Shown in pieces: positions 36,483-44,655 of a stretch of DNA of 64,000 bases. A program made the position numbers and the translations under genes. The notes under the pieces are model-generated. The model searched no databases. It was not told where the DNA came from and saw only the letters and a program-made list of their open reading frames with translations. Each line of letters begins with the position of its first letter. Within the stretch, counting starts at the first letter, position 1. The stretch is from Faecalicatena faecalis (lineage in GTDB: Bacteria; Bacillota; Clostridia; Lachnospirales; Lachnospiraceae), in the NCBI RefSeq assembly GCF_012524165.2, contig NZ_JABACJ020000006.1, positions 162,560 through 226,559 of the forward strand, read 5' to 3'.

Positions 36483-37796
36483 ATGCAGACAGTAAATTAT
36501 AGTTTGGCGTCTCTTGTGGGTGGGGAGACCCAGATCATATCCAGTGATGAAGGTTATGTAAGAAGAGCGCTTCATCAGAATATCAGTCTTAACGAGTATG
36601 AATTTCTCAAAAAAACAGTGAGATATATCGGCGCAAGTGACAGATTTAAGGATGTCATTGATTTATTCAAGGTCCCGGAGGGCGAGACTCCGGCAGGGTT
36701 TAAGATTGAATATAACATGAAGGAAAACCAGATATTGGAAATAGATTTGGTCAGAAATATATCGTATGATAAAAATGGGAAAAAAAGACCCACTAAATTT
36801 ATTTATTCCGCAGATACGGCAAATCCATATGAGGTTGAACCAATCAAGAATTTAATCGGAAACCTGACTTGCAATCCAGGAATTATCTATGACCTATTCA
36901 TCAATAATCCAGCGGCCAATATTGGAAATAAGTTCAAGACTAGAAATGAGGTCATGAAAGAAATTGCCGATATCTTAGGACCTGGATGTGATATCAGCGT
37001 AGAGGTGAATAATCCATTTGCAGACTTTAACCAGATCCTGGAGGAGGCGGAGGAATTCAGGGAGATGTTTTCTGATTACCGTATGGTCATTAAGATTCCT
37101 CATACAGGTCCTGTGAATGCAGCGAATGTTGGTGACCTTTTAGTCGGGGACAAGAGGCTGTCTACACGGTGGAATCAGGCTGCGACAAAGGATTACCTAT
37201 ATGGGCACAATCTTGCACTTAAGATGAAGGAGCATGGTTTCCGTGTCAACTATACATTGATGTTCGAACCATGGCAGACGGGAATGGCATTGCAGGCTAA
37301 GCCATATTTCATCAACAGCTTTGTGCGTCAGCGCTTTGGTGTGACTACCTATATCAATGGCATGCTGACCGCTTATCAGAAGACCTACGATGACAGATTC
37401 CTTCAGGAACTCCGTAACTTTATGATTCAGTGGGATATCCTTTCTAAGGATGATCAGAACGTGGATCTGCGTCTGGTAGAGAAGATTGCCCGGGAGACCA
37501 TTGAATACAGAAAGATCAATGAGAGGGAAGGATTTGATGGTATGGATGGCGTAAGACATAACCTGAGGATGCTTCGTAATTCAAATCTGGAGGATACAAG
37601 ACTGATCATCTGCAGTATTGAGGGCTCCAGGATGTATCCAGAACTGGACAAACTGATGACAGAGGATGAGTTCAAGGATATGACAGACAGAATCGTAATT
37701 ACTACAGAACCAAGCTATTTGGCACAGAATACATCAGCACCGCAAATTATTACATATCAGAGAAGATTTATGAATGCTGCAAATGGTGAGAAGTAA
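36483..37796 (+). CDS. Divergent transaldolase family protein
   Basis: A 437-residue protein. From about residue 120 it reads like a transaldolase TIM barrel: LTCNPGIIYDLF, ISVEVNNPFADFNQILEEAEEF, and VIKIPHTGPVNAANVGDLL with candidate Schiff-base Lys204. The N-terminal ~115 residues have no match I know, and the protein is longer than TalB (about 315) or MipB/TalC (about 215). It would shuttle dihydroxyacetone units between sugar phosphates together with the transketolase at the end of the cluster. A strong hairpin follows. Confidence 0.75.
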   Translation: MQTVNYSLASLVGGETQIISSDEGYVRRALHQNISLNEYEFLKKTVRYIGASDRFKDVIDLFKVPEGETPAGFKIEYNMKENQILEIDLVRNISYDKNGKKRPTKFIYSADTANPYEVEPIKNLIGNLTCNPGIIYDLFINNPAANIGNKFKTRNEVMKEIADILGPGCDISVEVNNPFADFNQILEEAEEFREMFSDYRMVIKIPHTGPVNAANVGDLLVGDKRLSTRWNQAATKDYLYGHNLALKMKEHGFRVNYTLMFEPWQTGMALQAKPYFINSFVRQRFGVTTYINGMLTAYQKTYDDRFLQELRNFMIQWDILSKDDQNVDLRLVEKIARETIEYRKINEREGFDGMDGVRHNLRMLRNSNLEDTRLIICSIEGSRMYPELDKLMTEDEFKDMTDRIVITTEPSYLAQNTSAPQIITYQRRFMNAANGEK

Positions 37797-37807
37797 TGTA
37801 AAGGTAA

Positions 37808-37838
37808 GGCACCATAGCAGATATGGTGCCTCCTTTTG
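37808..37838 (+). terminator. Intra-cluster terminator or attenuator
   Basis: A 9-bp perfect stem GGCACCATA/TATGGTGCC followed by TCCTTTT, between the transaldolase and DUF1097 genes. It may reduce expression of the downstream genes relative to deoC and the transaldolase. Confidence 0.75.
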
Positions 37839-37868
37839 CTTTCATAAAATCAACAGGCGGGTGAAGAG

Positions 37869-38438
37869 ATGAAGAAAAGTCAATATCTGATATTTGCAGT
37901 TTTTGTAGGGCTTCAATCATTTTTACTTCAATTGGCCGACCAGCTCATCGGGACTCATTTTGTGGCCGGCGGGCACAGCGGATTCGTGTTCATTGCATTT
38001 CAGGCATGGGCTTTATATTTCCTGCTTGGGAGTGAGGTAAAAGGTGCTGTGAAAGGCTTTTGCGGATACGTGCTGGGAATCTTATTTGCAGCGATTATGA
38101 TAGGTCTTGCTTATGTACTGCCCGATGCAGGGATATGGACCGTCCCGGTGGTTGCATTGATCGTTGTTCCGGTCATGATGTATTTCGAATTCGCCCCTTG
38201 GTTCATCAGTAATGTGGCCGTATTCTTTGTCGGGGCAGGAGCCTTTTTCGGAATCAACAGTTATGTGGAAGGAATCAGGATGTGGCAGGCAGCAGGGATT
38301 GTCCTGGTCTATTGTGTATTGGGACTCTTGAGCGGATGGATGAGTATTGTATTTAGGAAGTGGCTGGAAAAGAGGCTTTCAGTAAAAAAAATCATGGAGG
38401 TACATCAGATACATGAGCAAATTGGAAATGTTAACTAA
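37869..38438 (+). CDS. DUF1097 family membrane protein
   Basis: A 189-residue protein with about five to six hydrophobic segments (LIFAVFVGLQSFLLQL, GFVFIAFQAWALYFLLG, GFCGYVLGILFAAIMIGLAY, VPVVALIVVPVMMYF, NVAVFFVGAGAFFGI and GIVLVYCVLGLLSGW) and a basic C-terminal tail. It resembles DUF1097 (E. coli YcdZ-like) inner membrane proteins of unknown function. It overlaps the VOC gene by 26 nt, so the two are translationally linked. Its presence in a nucleoside cluster suggests transport or membrane support, unproven. Confidence 0.75.
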   Translation: MKKSQYLIFAVFVGLQSFLLQLADQLIGTHFVAGGHSGFVFIAFQAWALYFLLGSEVKGAVKGFCGYVLGILFAAIMIGLAYVLPDAGIWTVPVVALIVVPVMMYFEFAPWFISNVAVFFVGAGAFFGINSYVEGIRMWQAAGIVLVYCVLGLLSGWMSIVFRKWLEKRLSVKKIMEVHQIHEQIGNVN

Positions 38439-38865
38439 GTTAAATGATATCTGTTTATTTGTGAAGGACTTTGAGGGCGCACTGAAATTCTACACAGAGA
38501 AATTTGGATTCAAAGTGAAAAGGCTTCAGCCTGATTCAGAACATGCGAATTATGCGGAGTTCGAGTTCCATGGAACAGCCGTGACTCTGTGGGAGAAGAA
38601 AGGGCTCTGTGAGGTCGTGGACCATAAGTATATTGATGGTGACGGGCATCATTTTATGATTGCTGTAAAGGTGCCTAAGCTTCAGGATGTAGATGATATT
38701 GCAGAAGAGCTGATTACAAACGGGGTAAACTGTATCAAGGAACCGACGACATACGGATTCGGCTCCAGGGCAGCTTATTTCCAGGATTTTGAAGGGAATG
38801 TCTGGGAGGTCTTTGCCTGGGAAGAGGGGAACGGTCCCGGACTGTTAGAGGAAACTTCGGATTAG
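38413..38865 (+). CDS. VOC superfamily (glyoxalase-like) protein
   Basis: A 150-residue vicinal-oxygen-chelate protein with paired beta-alpha-beta3 modules (LNDICLFVKDFEGALKFYTEKFGFKVKR and GSRAAYFQDFEGNVWEVFAWEE). Candidate metal ligands include Glu in the last strand (NVWEVF) and His in GDGHHFMIAV. It could detoxify a reactive aldehyde or act as an epimerase, but the reaction is unknown. ATG 38413 lies in the end of the previous gene and has GGAGGT upstream. Confidence 0.82.
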   Translation: MSKLEMLTKLNDICLFVKDFEGALKFYTEKFGFKVKRLQPDSEHANYAEFEFHGTAVTLWEKKGLCEVVDHKYIDGDGHHFMIAVKVPKLQDVDDIAEELITNGVNCIKEPTTYGFGSRAAYFQDFEGNVWEVFAWEEGNGPGLLEETSD

Positions 38866-38874
38866 GAGGGGCAC

Positions 38875-40038
38875 ATGCCAAAGTTTACGATCATCGTACT
38901 GGACAGTGTGGGCGTCGGTGAACTGCCCGATGCGGCAGAGTTCGGCGATGCAGGCACAAATACATTAAAACATGTGGATGAATTCAGAGGTGGTTTGAAT
39001 ATTCCAAATTTAAAGAGGCTTGGAATATACAACATTCAGGGAACTGGACTTGCACCGGTCGAGAATCCCATAGGATGTTTTGGCAAAGCCGCAGAGATCG
39101 GGAAAGCCAAAGATACGACGAACGGACATTTTGAGATTGCCGGACTTACGGTGAAGACTCCGTTCAAGGTATTCGGGGAGTCTTTTCCGCCCCGCATCAT
39201 AGAAGAACTAGAACGGCGTATTGGAACGAAGGTCATAGGCAATTATCCGGCATCGGGAACAGAAATCATAAAGGTGCTGGGCGACGAGCATGTGAAAACG
39301 GGATATCCCATCGTTTATCTGTCTGCAGACAGTCTGATGCAGATTGCAATGCATGAGAGCATTATTCCATTGGAAAGGCAATACGAGATCTGCCAGATCG
39401 CCAGGGAGCTTCTGACAGGGGATGATACAGTGAGCAGGGTCATCTGCCGGCCGTTTACAGGGGAAAGTGGAAATTACTACCGTACAGAGAACCGAAAGGA
39501 CTTTTCGGTGGACCCTCCGGGAGTGACTGTCTTGGATCTTTTAAGTGAAAATGGGAAGGATGTGATCGGAGTCGGAAAGATTGAAGACATCTTCAACAGA
39601 AGAGGCTTGACTCAGATCAATCACACAAAGAACAACAGGGAAGGAATACAGGCGACTCTGGACTATTTGAAAACAGGATTTGACGGTCTGCTTTTTGTGA
39701 ATCTGGTAGACTTTGACATGCTCTATGGACACCGCAATAATCCAGAGGGATATGCAGAGGCTTTAGAGTATTTTGATTCATTTGTACCTGATATGATAGA
39801 CCTTCTGGAAGAGGAGGATATCCTTCTGATCACAGCAGATCATGGATGCGATCCTACCACACCAGGGACAGACCATACGCGTGAATATATTCCGATCATT
39901 GTGTATGGAAAACAGCTAAAGGCAGGAACCGACTTAGGAATCCGAAGTACCTTTTCGGATATTGCAGCAACAGCGGCCGAATACTTCGGGGTTGAATTCC
40001 AAGCGGGAACGTCTTTTTTGAAAGAGATGGAAAGGTAA
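38875..40038 (+). CDS. deoB: Phosphopentomutase
   Basis: A 387-residue alkaline-phosphatase-superfamily enzyme interconverting (deoxy)ribose 1-phosphate and 5-phosphate. Metal sites: LDSVGVGELPDA at the N terminus (Asp), FDMLYGHRN, and TADHGCDPTTPGTDHTREYIPIIVYG. The acceptor Thr lies in KDTTNGHFE. Length is typical. It links the nucleoside phosphorylase to DeoC and the pentose phosphate pathway. Strong AGGAGG site. Confidence 0.97.
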   Translation: MPKFTIIVLDSVGVGELPDAAEFGDAGTNTLKHVDEFRGGLNIPNLKRLGIYNIQGTGLAPVENPIGCFGKAAEIGKAKDTTNGHFEIAGLTVKTPFKVFGESFPPRIIEELERRIGTKVIGNYPASGTEIIKVLGDEHVKTGYPIVYLSADSLMQIAMHESIIPLERQYEICQIARELLTGDDTVSRVICRPFTGESGNYYRTENRKDFSVDPPGVTVLDLLSENGKDVIGVGKIEDIFNRRGLTQINHTKNNREGIQATLDYLKTGFDGLLFVNLVDFDMLYGHRNNPEGYAEALEYFDSFVPDMIDLLEEEDILLITADHGCDPTTPGTDHTREYIPIIVYGKQLKAGTDLGIRSTFSDIAATAAEYFGVEFQAGTSFLKEMER

Positions 40039-40047
40039 GGTATAGGT

Positions 40048-41217
40048 ATGGATAGCTTTGAATTTATGTCACCGACAAAATTTATATTAGATAAAGATGC
40101 AGACCAACTCTGCGGACAGGAAATCAGGAAATTATCAGATAATGTACTATTCGTCCATTACGGAGACGGCTATATGTATAAATCTGGTCTCCACGGGAGA
40201 ATCATCAAGGCATTGGAGGAGGCTGGAGTCGTTTACTATGAACTGCCTGGTGTGGAGCCGAATCCGAAGGTGGGGCTTGTCAGAGAGGGGATTGAACTCT
40301 GCAGGGCCCATCAGATCGGATGTGTCCTGGCAGTCGGCGGTGGAAGTGTGATCGACACTGCAAAGGCCGTAGCACTTGGGGCAAAATACGATGGAGATGT
40401 ATGGGATTTCTTTGATAAAAAGGCAGTTCCGACAGAAGCACTGCCAATTGGCACGGTCATGACTCTTCCGGCGACAGGAAGTGAAGGAAGCAACGGAAGT
40501 GTTCTGAATAATCCAGAGACGGGCGAGAGCGCGGATGTGATGGCCGACTTTTTAAGACCTACATTTACATTGATGAACCCAGATCTGACGCTGACGATTC
40601 CAAAAAGACAGACCGTATTTGGGATTATCGATATGTTCTCCCATGTACTCGAACGTTATTTTTCCAGCTCTGTCAATGTGAATCTGACGGACTATATGTG
40701 TGAGGGTGTGATGAAAGCGATTCTGGTGAATGCCCGTGCACTGATGCAGAATCTGGACGACTATAATGCCAGGGCAGAGTTTATGTGGACTGCGATTGTT
40801 GCCCACAACGGTCTGCTGGCAACGGGAAGGAATCAGGATTGGGCAACACATACGATCGGGGCACAGTTAAGTGCACAGTATAATGCCGTACATGGATCTA
40901 CACTTTCTGTTCTGTTTCCATGCTGGGCAAGATATGTATACAAAGAAAATCTTCCAAGATTCGTGCAGTTCGCAAACCGCGTATTCGATGTGGAGGTGGA
41001 TTTTTATGACCAGGAAAAGACTGCATTAGAAGGAATCCGCAGGCTTCAAGAGTTCTTCCGATCCATGGGCGCTCCGGTCACACTCAAGGAGATAGGCATC
41101 GAGTCTGATGAGAAGTTCCGAAAAATGGCAGAGGATGCGTGCAGATTTGGCAATATCGGAGGAATCAAACCCCTGAATGCCGATGATGTGGAAACAATCT
41201 ATAGAATGGCACAGTAG
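40048..41217 (+). CDS. Iron-containing alcohol dehydrogenase (YqhD/BDH-like)
   Basis: A 389-residue group III dehydrogenase. The nucleotide-binding GGGSVIDTAKAVAL is near residue 97. Metal ligands are expected in IDMFSHVLERYF (Asp, His) and WATHTIGAQLSAQYNAVHGSTLSVLFP (two His). It resembles NADPH-dependent butanol dehydrogenase/YqhD aldehyde reductases. In this cluster a natural job is reduction of the acetaldehyde released by DeoC to ethanol, which is inference from context. Confidence 0.92.
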   Translation: MDSFEFMSPTKFILDKDADQLCGQEIRKLSDNVLFVHYGDGYMYKSGLHGRIIKALEEAGVVYYELPGVEPNPKVGLVREGIELCRAHQIGCVLAVGGGSVIDTAKAVALGAKYDGDVWDFFDKKAVPTEALPIGTVMTLPATGSEGSNGSVLNNPETGESADVMADFLRPTFTLMNPDLTLTIPKRQTVFGIIDMFSHVLERYFSSSVNVNLTDYMCEGVMKAILVNARALMQNLDDYNARAEFMWTAIVAHNGLLATGRNQDWATHTIGAQLSAQYNAVHGSTLSVLFPCWARYVYKENLPRFVQFANRVFDVEVDFYDQEKTALEGIRRLQEFFRSMGAPVTLKEIGIESDEKFRKMAEDACRFGNIGGIKPLNADDVETIYRMAQ

Positions 41218-41225
41218 GTGAGGGT

Positions 41226-42545
41226 ATGAAATACGAAACAGGTATCAGTGGAGCAGTCATTGTTTCATCTCATAATGGATATCGGCCGTTCGTTGGTTCT
41301 GTAGGAATCGTTGACGGACGGATAGCAGAGGTGTCCGAAGGAAAACTGAAGAAAGAAGATTGCAGGGTCTGGATCGATGCAGAGGAAAAGATTCTCATGC
41401 CCGGACTTGTCAACGGGCACTGCCACGGGGACATGACACTGGCGCGGGGGCTTGGGGATGATATGACCTTGTTGGAGCAGAACCAGCAGTTTGCTGATAC
41501 AGGTTGGTTTTACACCCTGATTGATGACGAGGACAGATTCTATTCCAGGCAGCTTACATATTGCGAGGCTCTGTTGTCAGGTACAACATTCATTATGGAA
41601 AATATGTACTGGGGACTTGGAGCAGATTCTGTCCGTGCAATGAAGGAGGTGGGCATCAGAGGCGCTTTGGCGGAGGACATCCGTGTGGATTTTAAAAATC
41701 CAGATGAATTGATATCCAGAGAGGACCTGACAGACTTTATAGAGAATTGTCAAGAAAAGGAGCTTATCCCGGTACTCGGTGGAATTTCAGAAGAGGATTA
41801 TGACGAAGACAGACTCAAGAGGGTTCATGGAACTGCCGGGGAGAGGAATATGCTGCTTACCTGTCATCTGGCAGAAAATCGCTGGAGGCAGGAAATCATA
41901 AGGCAAAAATACAACACATCCGCGATTGATTATTTATATCGGAATCAATTACTTTGCAGTAAGCTGATAGGTTCACATGTAGTATATGCTTCGGAGGAAG
42001 AAATCAAACAGCTCGCATTGACAGAAACGAAGGTTGTAAATACACCGCTTTGTGAAATGAAAATAGACGACGGAATCGCGCCGATTCCAGATATGGTAAG
42101 AGCGGGCGTGACAGTCTGTCTGGGAACAGACGGGGCCATGTGGAATAACTCCAATGATATCTTCAGGGAAATGAAGGGGATGTCGCTGCTTCATACCATT
42201 CATAGCGGAATCAGGAGTCTGAAAAAGACGGATATCCTAGATATGGCGACCATCAATGGAGCGAAATGTTTTGGATTGGAAAACGAGTATGGGACCATTG
42301 AAGCCGGCAAAAAAGCGGACTTTATACTAATCGAGACAAAAGCACCCCATATGCAGCCTTTGCTTATGGGAGAGAGAGAAACGGTCACATCCGCGCTTGT
42401 ATATAATGCGACGGGACGTGATGTGACGGATGTATTTGTGGACGGAAGACATGTTGTAAAGAATGGAAAGCTACAGACTGTAGATGTAGACAAAATCATG
42501 AAGAAGGTGCAGAGCGCTTTGGAAAAGATAAGCAGGGCACTTTGA
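41226..42545 (+). CDS. Amidohydrolase family protein (TRZ/ATZ/adenosine-type deaminase)
   Basis: A 439-residue metal-dependent hydrolase. H-x-H in NGHCHGD, further metal His in LTCHLAEN and IGSHVVYA, and Asp in CLGTDGAMWNN give the subtype III mononuclear site. The C-terminal beta domain returns (KADFILIETKAPHMQPL, VFVDGRHVVKNGKL). Relatives deaminate S-adenosylhomocysteine, methylthioadenosine, guanine or cytosine. A purine or pyrimidine deaminase fits the cluster, but the substrate is uncertain. Confidence 0.87.
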   Translation: MKYETGISGAVIVSSHNGYRPFVGSVGIVDGRIAEVSEGKLKKEDCRVWIDAEEKILMPGLVNGHCHGDMTLARGLGDDMTLLEQNQQFADTGWFYTLIDDEDRFYSRQLTYCEALLSGTTFIMENMYWGLGADSVRAMKEVGIRGALAEDIRVDFKNPDELISREDLTDFIENCQEKELIPVLGGISEEDYDEDRLKRVHGTAGERNMLLTCHLAENRWRQEIIRQKYNTSAIDYLYRNQLLCSKLIGSHVVYASEEEIKQLALTETKVVNTPLCEMKIDDGIAPIPDMVRAGVTVCLGTDGAMWNNSNDIFREMKGMSLLHTIHSGIRSLKKTDILDMATINGAKCFGLENEYGTIEAGKKADFILIETKAPHMQPLLMGERETVTSALVYNATGRDVTDVFVDGRHVVKNGKLQTVDVDKIMKKVQSALEKISRAL

Positions 42546-42576
42546 TTCACAGAATGAGAAAAGGAAGGAAAAAATT

Positions 42577-43668
42577 ATGAAAAAACGTGTATTAGCAGCA
42601 ATGCTGGCAGCAGTGATGGTGATTGGGCTTGTGGCTGGATGTGGAAAGAAATCAGAACCGGCTTCCTCTGATGATTCAGGAGACAAAGGCAAGAAACAGT
42701 TAAAGGTGGCACTTGTTGTAAACCAGAAATTTGGCGACAAGGCTTCCATGGATGATCTTGCCAAAGGCGCAGATCAGGCAGCAGAGGATTTCGGGGTTGA
42801 GATTAAAAAGCTGGAGTCTGCAGAAGCATCCAAATACGAAGAAGATGTACGTGCGATGTCGAAAGCAGGTTATGATCTGATCGTAACTACATATGCGTAT
42901 ATGACAGATGCGACAAAACTTGTTTCGAAAGAATATCCTGACACAAAGTATGCTGCTATTTTCCAGACAATCAATGATGGCAGCGAAAAATACGACAATA
43001 TCTGGGATACAGAGTTCCACGGCGAAGGAGCCTTCTACCTGGGTGGTTATATTGCAGGAAAACTTACAAAATCCAATCATGTTGGTTTTGTAGTGGGAGC
43101 AGAAGAGCCGACACCGAATGCAGAAGGAAATGGTTTTATGTTAGGTGTAAAGGCTGCTAACCCAGATGCAACAGTTGAGTTTTCTTATGTAGGAAGCTAT
43201 GAAGACCCTGCAAAGGCAAAAGAGATTGCCAGCGCTATGATTTCAAAGGGCTGTGATGTAATTCAGACAGATTCTGGCGCTTCTAATGCAGGTGTAGTTG
43301 AGGCATGTAAAGATGCAGGTATTCTGTGTTCAGGTGAGATCAGTGACTATTATGACACTTATGATGGTTTTTATGGAATTGAGGGAATTGGATTTGGAGA
43401 TACCGTATACAAAGCAATCGAGATGTTAGAGAATGGAGAATTTGCTGGTGGAGAGCACGGAATCCGTGACCTTACGAATGGCGGTTATTTTATGGACTGG
43501 GATTCCTTCAACAGATTTGCTGATAACAATGCTGAATATAAAGACACAATGAAAGCAGCAATTGAAGAGGCACAGAAACTGGAAGAACAGATCAAGGATG
43601 GTTCCTTGAAAGTACCATTTATTACAGATGTACCGAATTGGGACACAATTAAAGCTTCAGCTGAATAA
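42577..43668 (+). CDS. BMP family ABC transporter substrate-binding lipoprotein (nucleoside)
   Basis: A 363-residue PnrA/BmpA-like lipoprotein. The lipobox LVAGC places the acylated Cys at residue 22, followed by a KKSEPASSDDSGD linker. The binding domain shows VALVVNQKFGDKASMDDLAKGADQA, AYMTDATKLVSKEYPDTKYAAIF, VGFVVGAEEPTPNAEGNGFMLGVKAA and CDVIQTDSGASNAGVVEAC. It delivers purine or pyrimidine nucleosides to the permeases encoded downstream. A large hairpin follows, which may protect its mRNA and raise its level. Confidence 0.93.
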   Translation: MKKRVLAAMLAAVMVIGLVAGCGKKSEPASSDDSGDKGKKQLKVALVVNQKFGDKASMDDLAKGADQAAEDFGVEIKKLESAEASKYEEDVRAMSKAGYDLIVTTYAYMTDATKLVSKEYPDTKYAAIFQTINDGSEKYDNIWDTEFHGEGAFYLGGYIAGKLTKSNHVGFVVGAEEPTPNAEGNGFMLGVKAANPDATVEFSYVGSYEDPAKAKEIASAMISKGCDVIQTDSGASNAGVVEACKDAGILCSGEISDYYDTYDGFYGIEGIGFGDTVYKAIEMLENGEFAGGEHGIRDLTNGGYFMDWDSFNRFADNNAEYKDTMKAAIEEAQKLEEQIKDGSLKVPFITDVPNWDTIKASAE

Positions 43669-43680
43669 GTAATATGACAG

Positions 43681-43754
43681 AGGCTGCCCTTTAAGCAGAT
43701 ATACCATATCAGCAGGAATGCGGATGGATGCGGCTTAAAACGGGCAGCTTCTAT
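43681..43754 (+). terminator. Large stem-loop after the binding-protein gene (attenuator or mRNA stabiliser)
   Basis: AGGCTGCCC pairs with GGGCAGCTT, with an inner TTTAAGC/GCTTAAA stem. The tail is TCTAT, too short for a strong terminator. Placement after a binding-protein gene is typical of partial read-through control. Confidence 0.6.
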
Positions 43755-43806
43755 AAAAAGGTGAATGTGAAACAGAGAATTGTAAAATGGATAAAGGAGA
43801 TTCATT

Positions 43807-44640
43807 ATGGACGAAAAAATAAATAAGGCGTCAGCTCCGAAAGCTGAAAATGAAGGAGTCTATCATCTTCAATTAAAGCCGGGAGATGTTCCGCCATATG
43901 TAATATTGCCGGGAGCACCGGAAAGGACATTAAAGATCGCAAAGAACTGGGAGGATGCAAAAGAGGTGGCATCCTACAGAGAATATAAAACTGTCACAGG
44001 AAAGTATAAGGGGATGGAGATGGCCTGTACTTCCACAGGAATCGGAGGCCCGAGTTCAGAAATCTGTCTTCATGAATTAAATACGTTAGGAGTACATACC
44101 TGTATCAGAGTCGGAACAACAGGGTGCATTGTACCACAGTTCGATCTGGGAGACCTGATCATTCCGGTGGCCTGTGTGAGAAAGGATGGTACATCGGCTA
44201 CCTATGTAGAGCCAGAATTTCCTGCTTTTGCGAATACCTATGTAGTGATGGCACTGATGGAAGCGTGTGAACGTTTAGGTTTCCGTTATGGATTGGGACT
44301 GGATTATACCGTAGGTTCCTTCTATATCGGGCAGGGACGTCCGCTGAATGAGGATGGAAGCGGTTATTGGCCGTCATTTGCAGAGAAAATCATACCAGAT
44401 CTTCAGACAGCAGGGGTGACCAATATCGAGATGGAGACATCCGGTCAGTTTGTTGTCGGCTATCTGCATGATATGAGGATGGGCGCTATCCTTTCTGTGA
44501 TTTCTAATCGTGTACTGGACAGATGGGGCGATAACGGCGGAGAAGAGAAGGCATGTCTGGCCGCAGCAGAGGCCATGAAGATTTTGAAGGAATGGGATGA
44601 AACAGGCGAAGTGAAGCTGAGTGCAAAACTAAAGAAGTAG
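43807..44640 (+). CDS. Nucleoside phosphorylase (uridine phosphorylase-like)
   Basis: A 277-residue NP-I family enzyme. The phosphate loop GAPERTLKIAKNWED is near residue 38. Then come CTSTGIGGPSSEICLHELNTLG, RVGTTGCI and the nucleoside-site NIEMETSGQFVVGYL. This matches Udp/DeoD-type hexameric phosphorylases, with the ME-E motif of uridine phosphorylases. It releases ribose 1-phosphate or deoxyribose 1-phosphate for DeoB. Base specificity is uncertain. Confidence 0.9.
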   Translation: MDEKINKASAPKAENEGVYHLQLKPGDVPPYVILPGAPERTLKIAKNWEDAKEVASYREYKTVTGKYKGMEMACTSTGIGGPSSEICLHELNTLGVHTCIRVGTTGCIVPQFDLGDLIIPVACVRKDGTSATYVEPEFPAFANTYVVMALMEACERLGFRYGLGLDYTVGSFYIGQGRPLNEDGSGYWPSFAEKIIPDLQTAGVTNIEMETSGQFVVGYLHDMRMGAILSVISNRVLDRWGDNGGEEKACLAAAEAMKILKEWDETGEVKLSAKLKK

Positions 44641-44655
44641 AAAAGGAAGGATATT

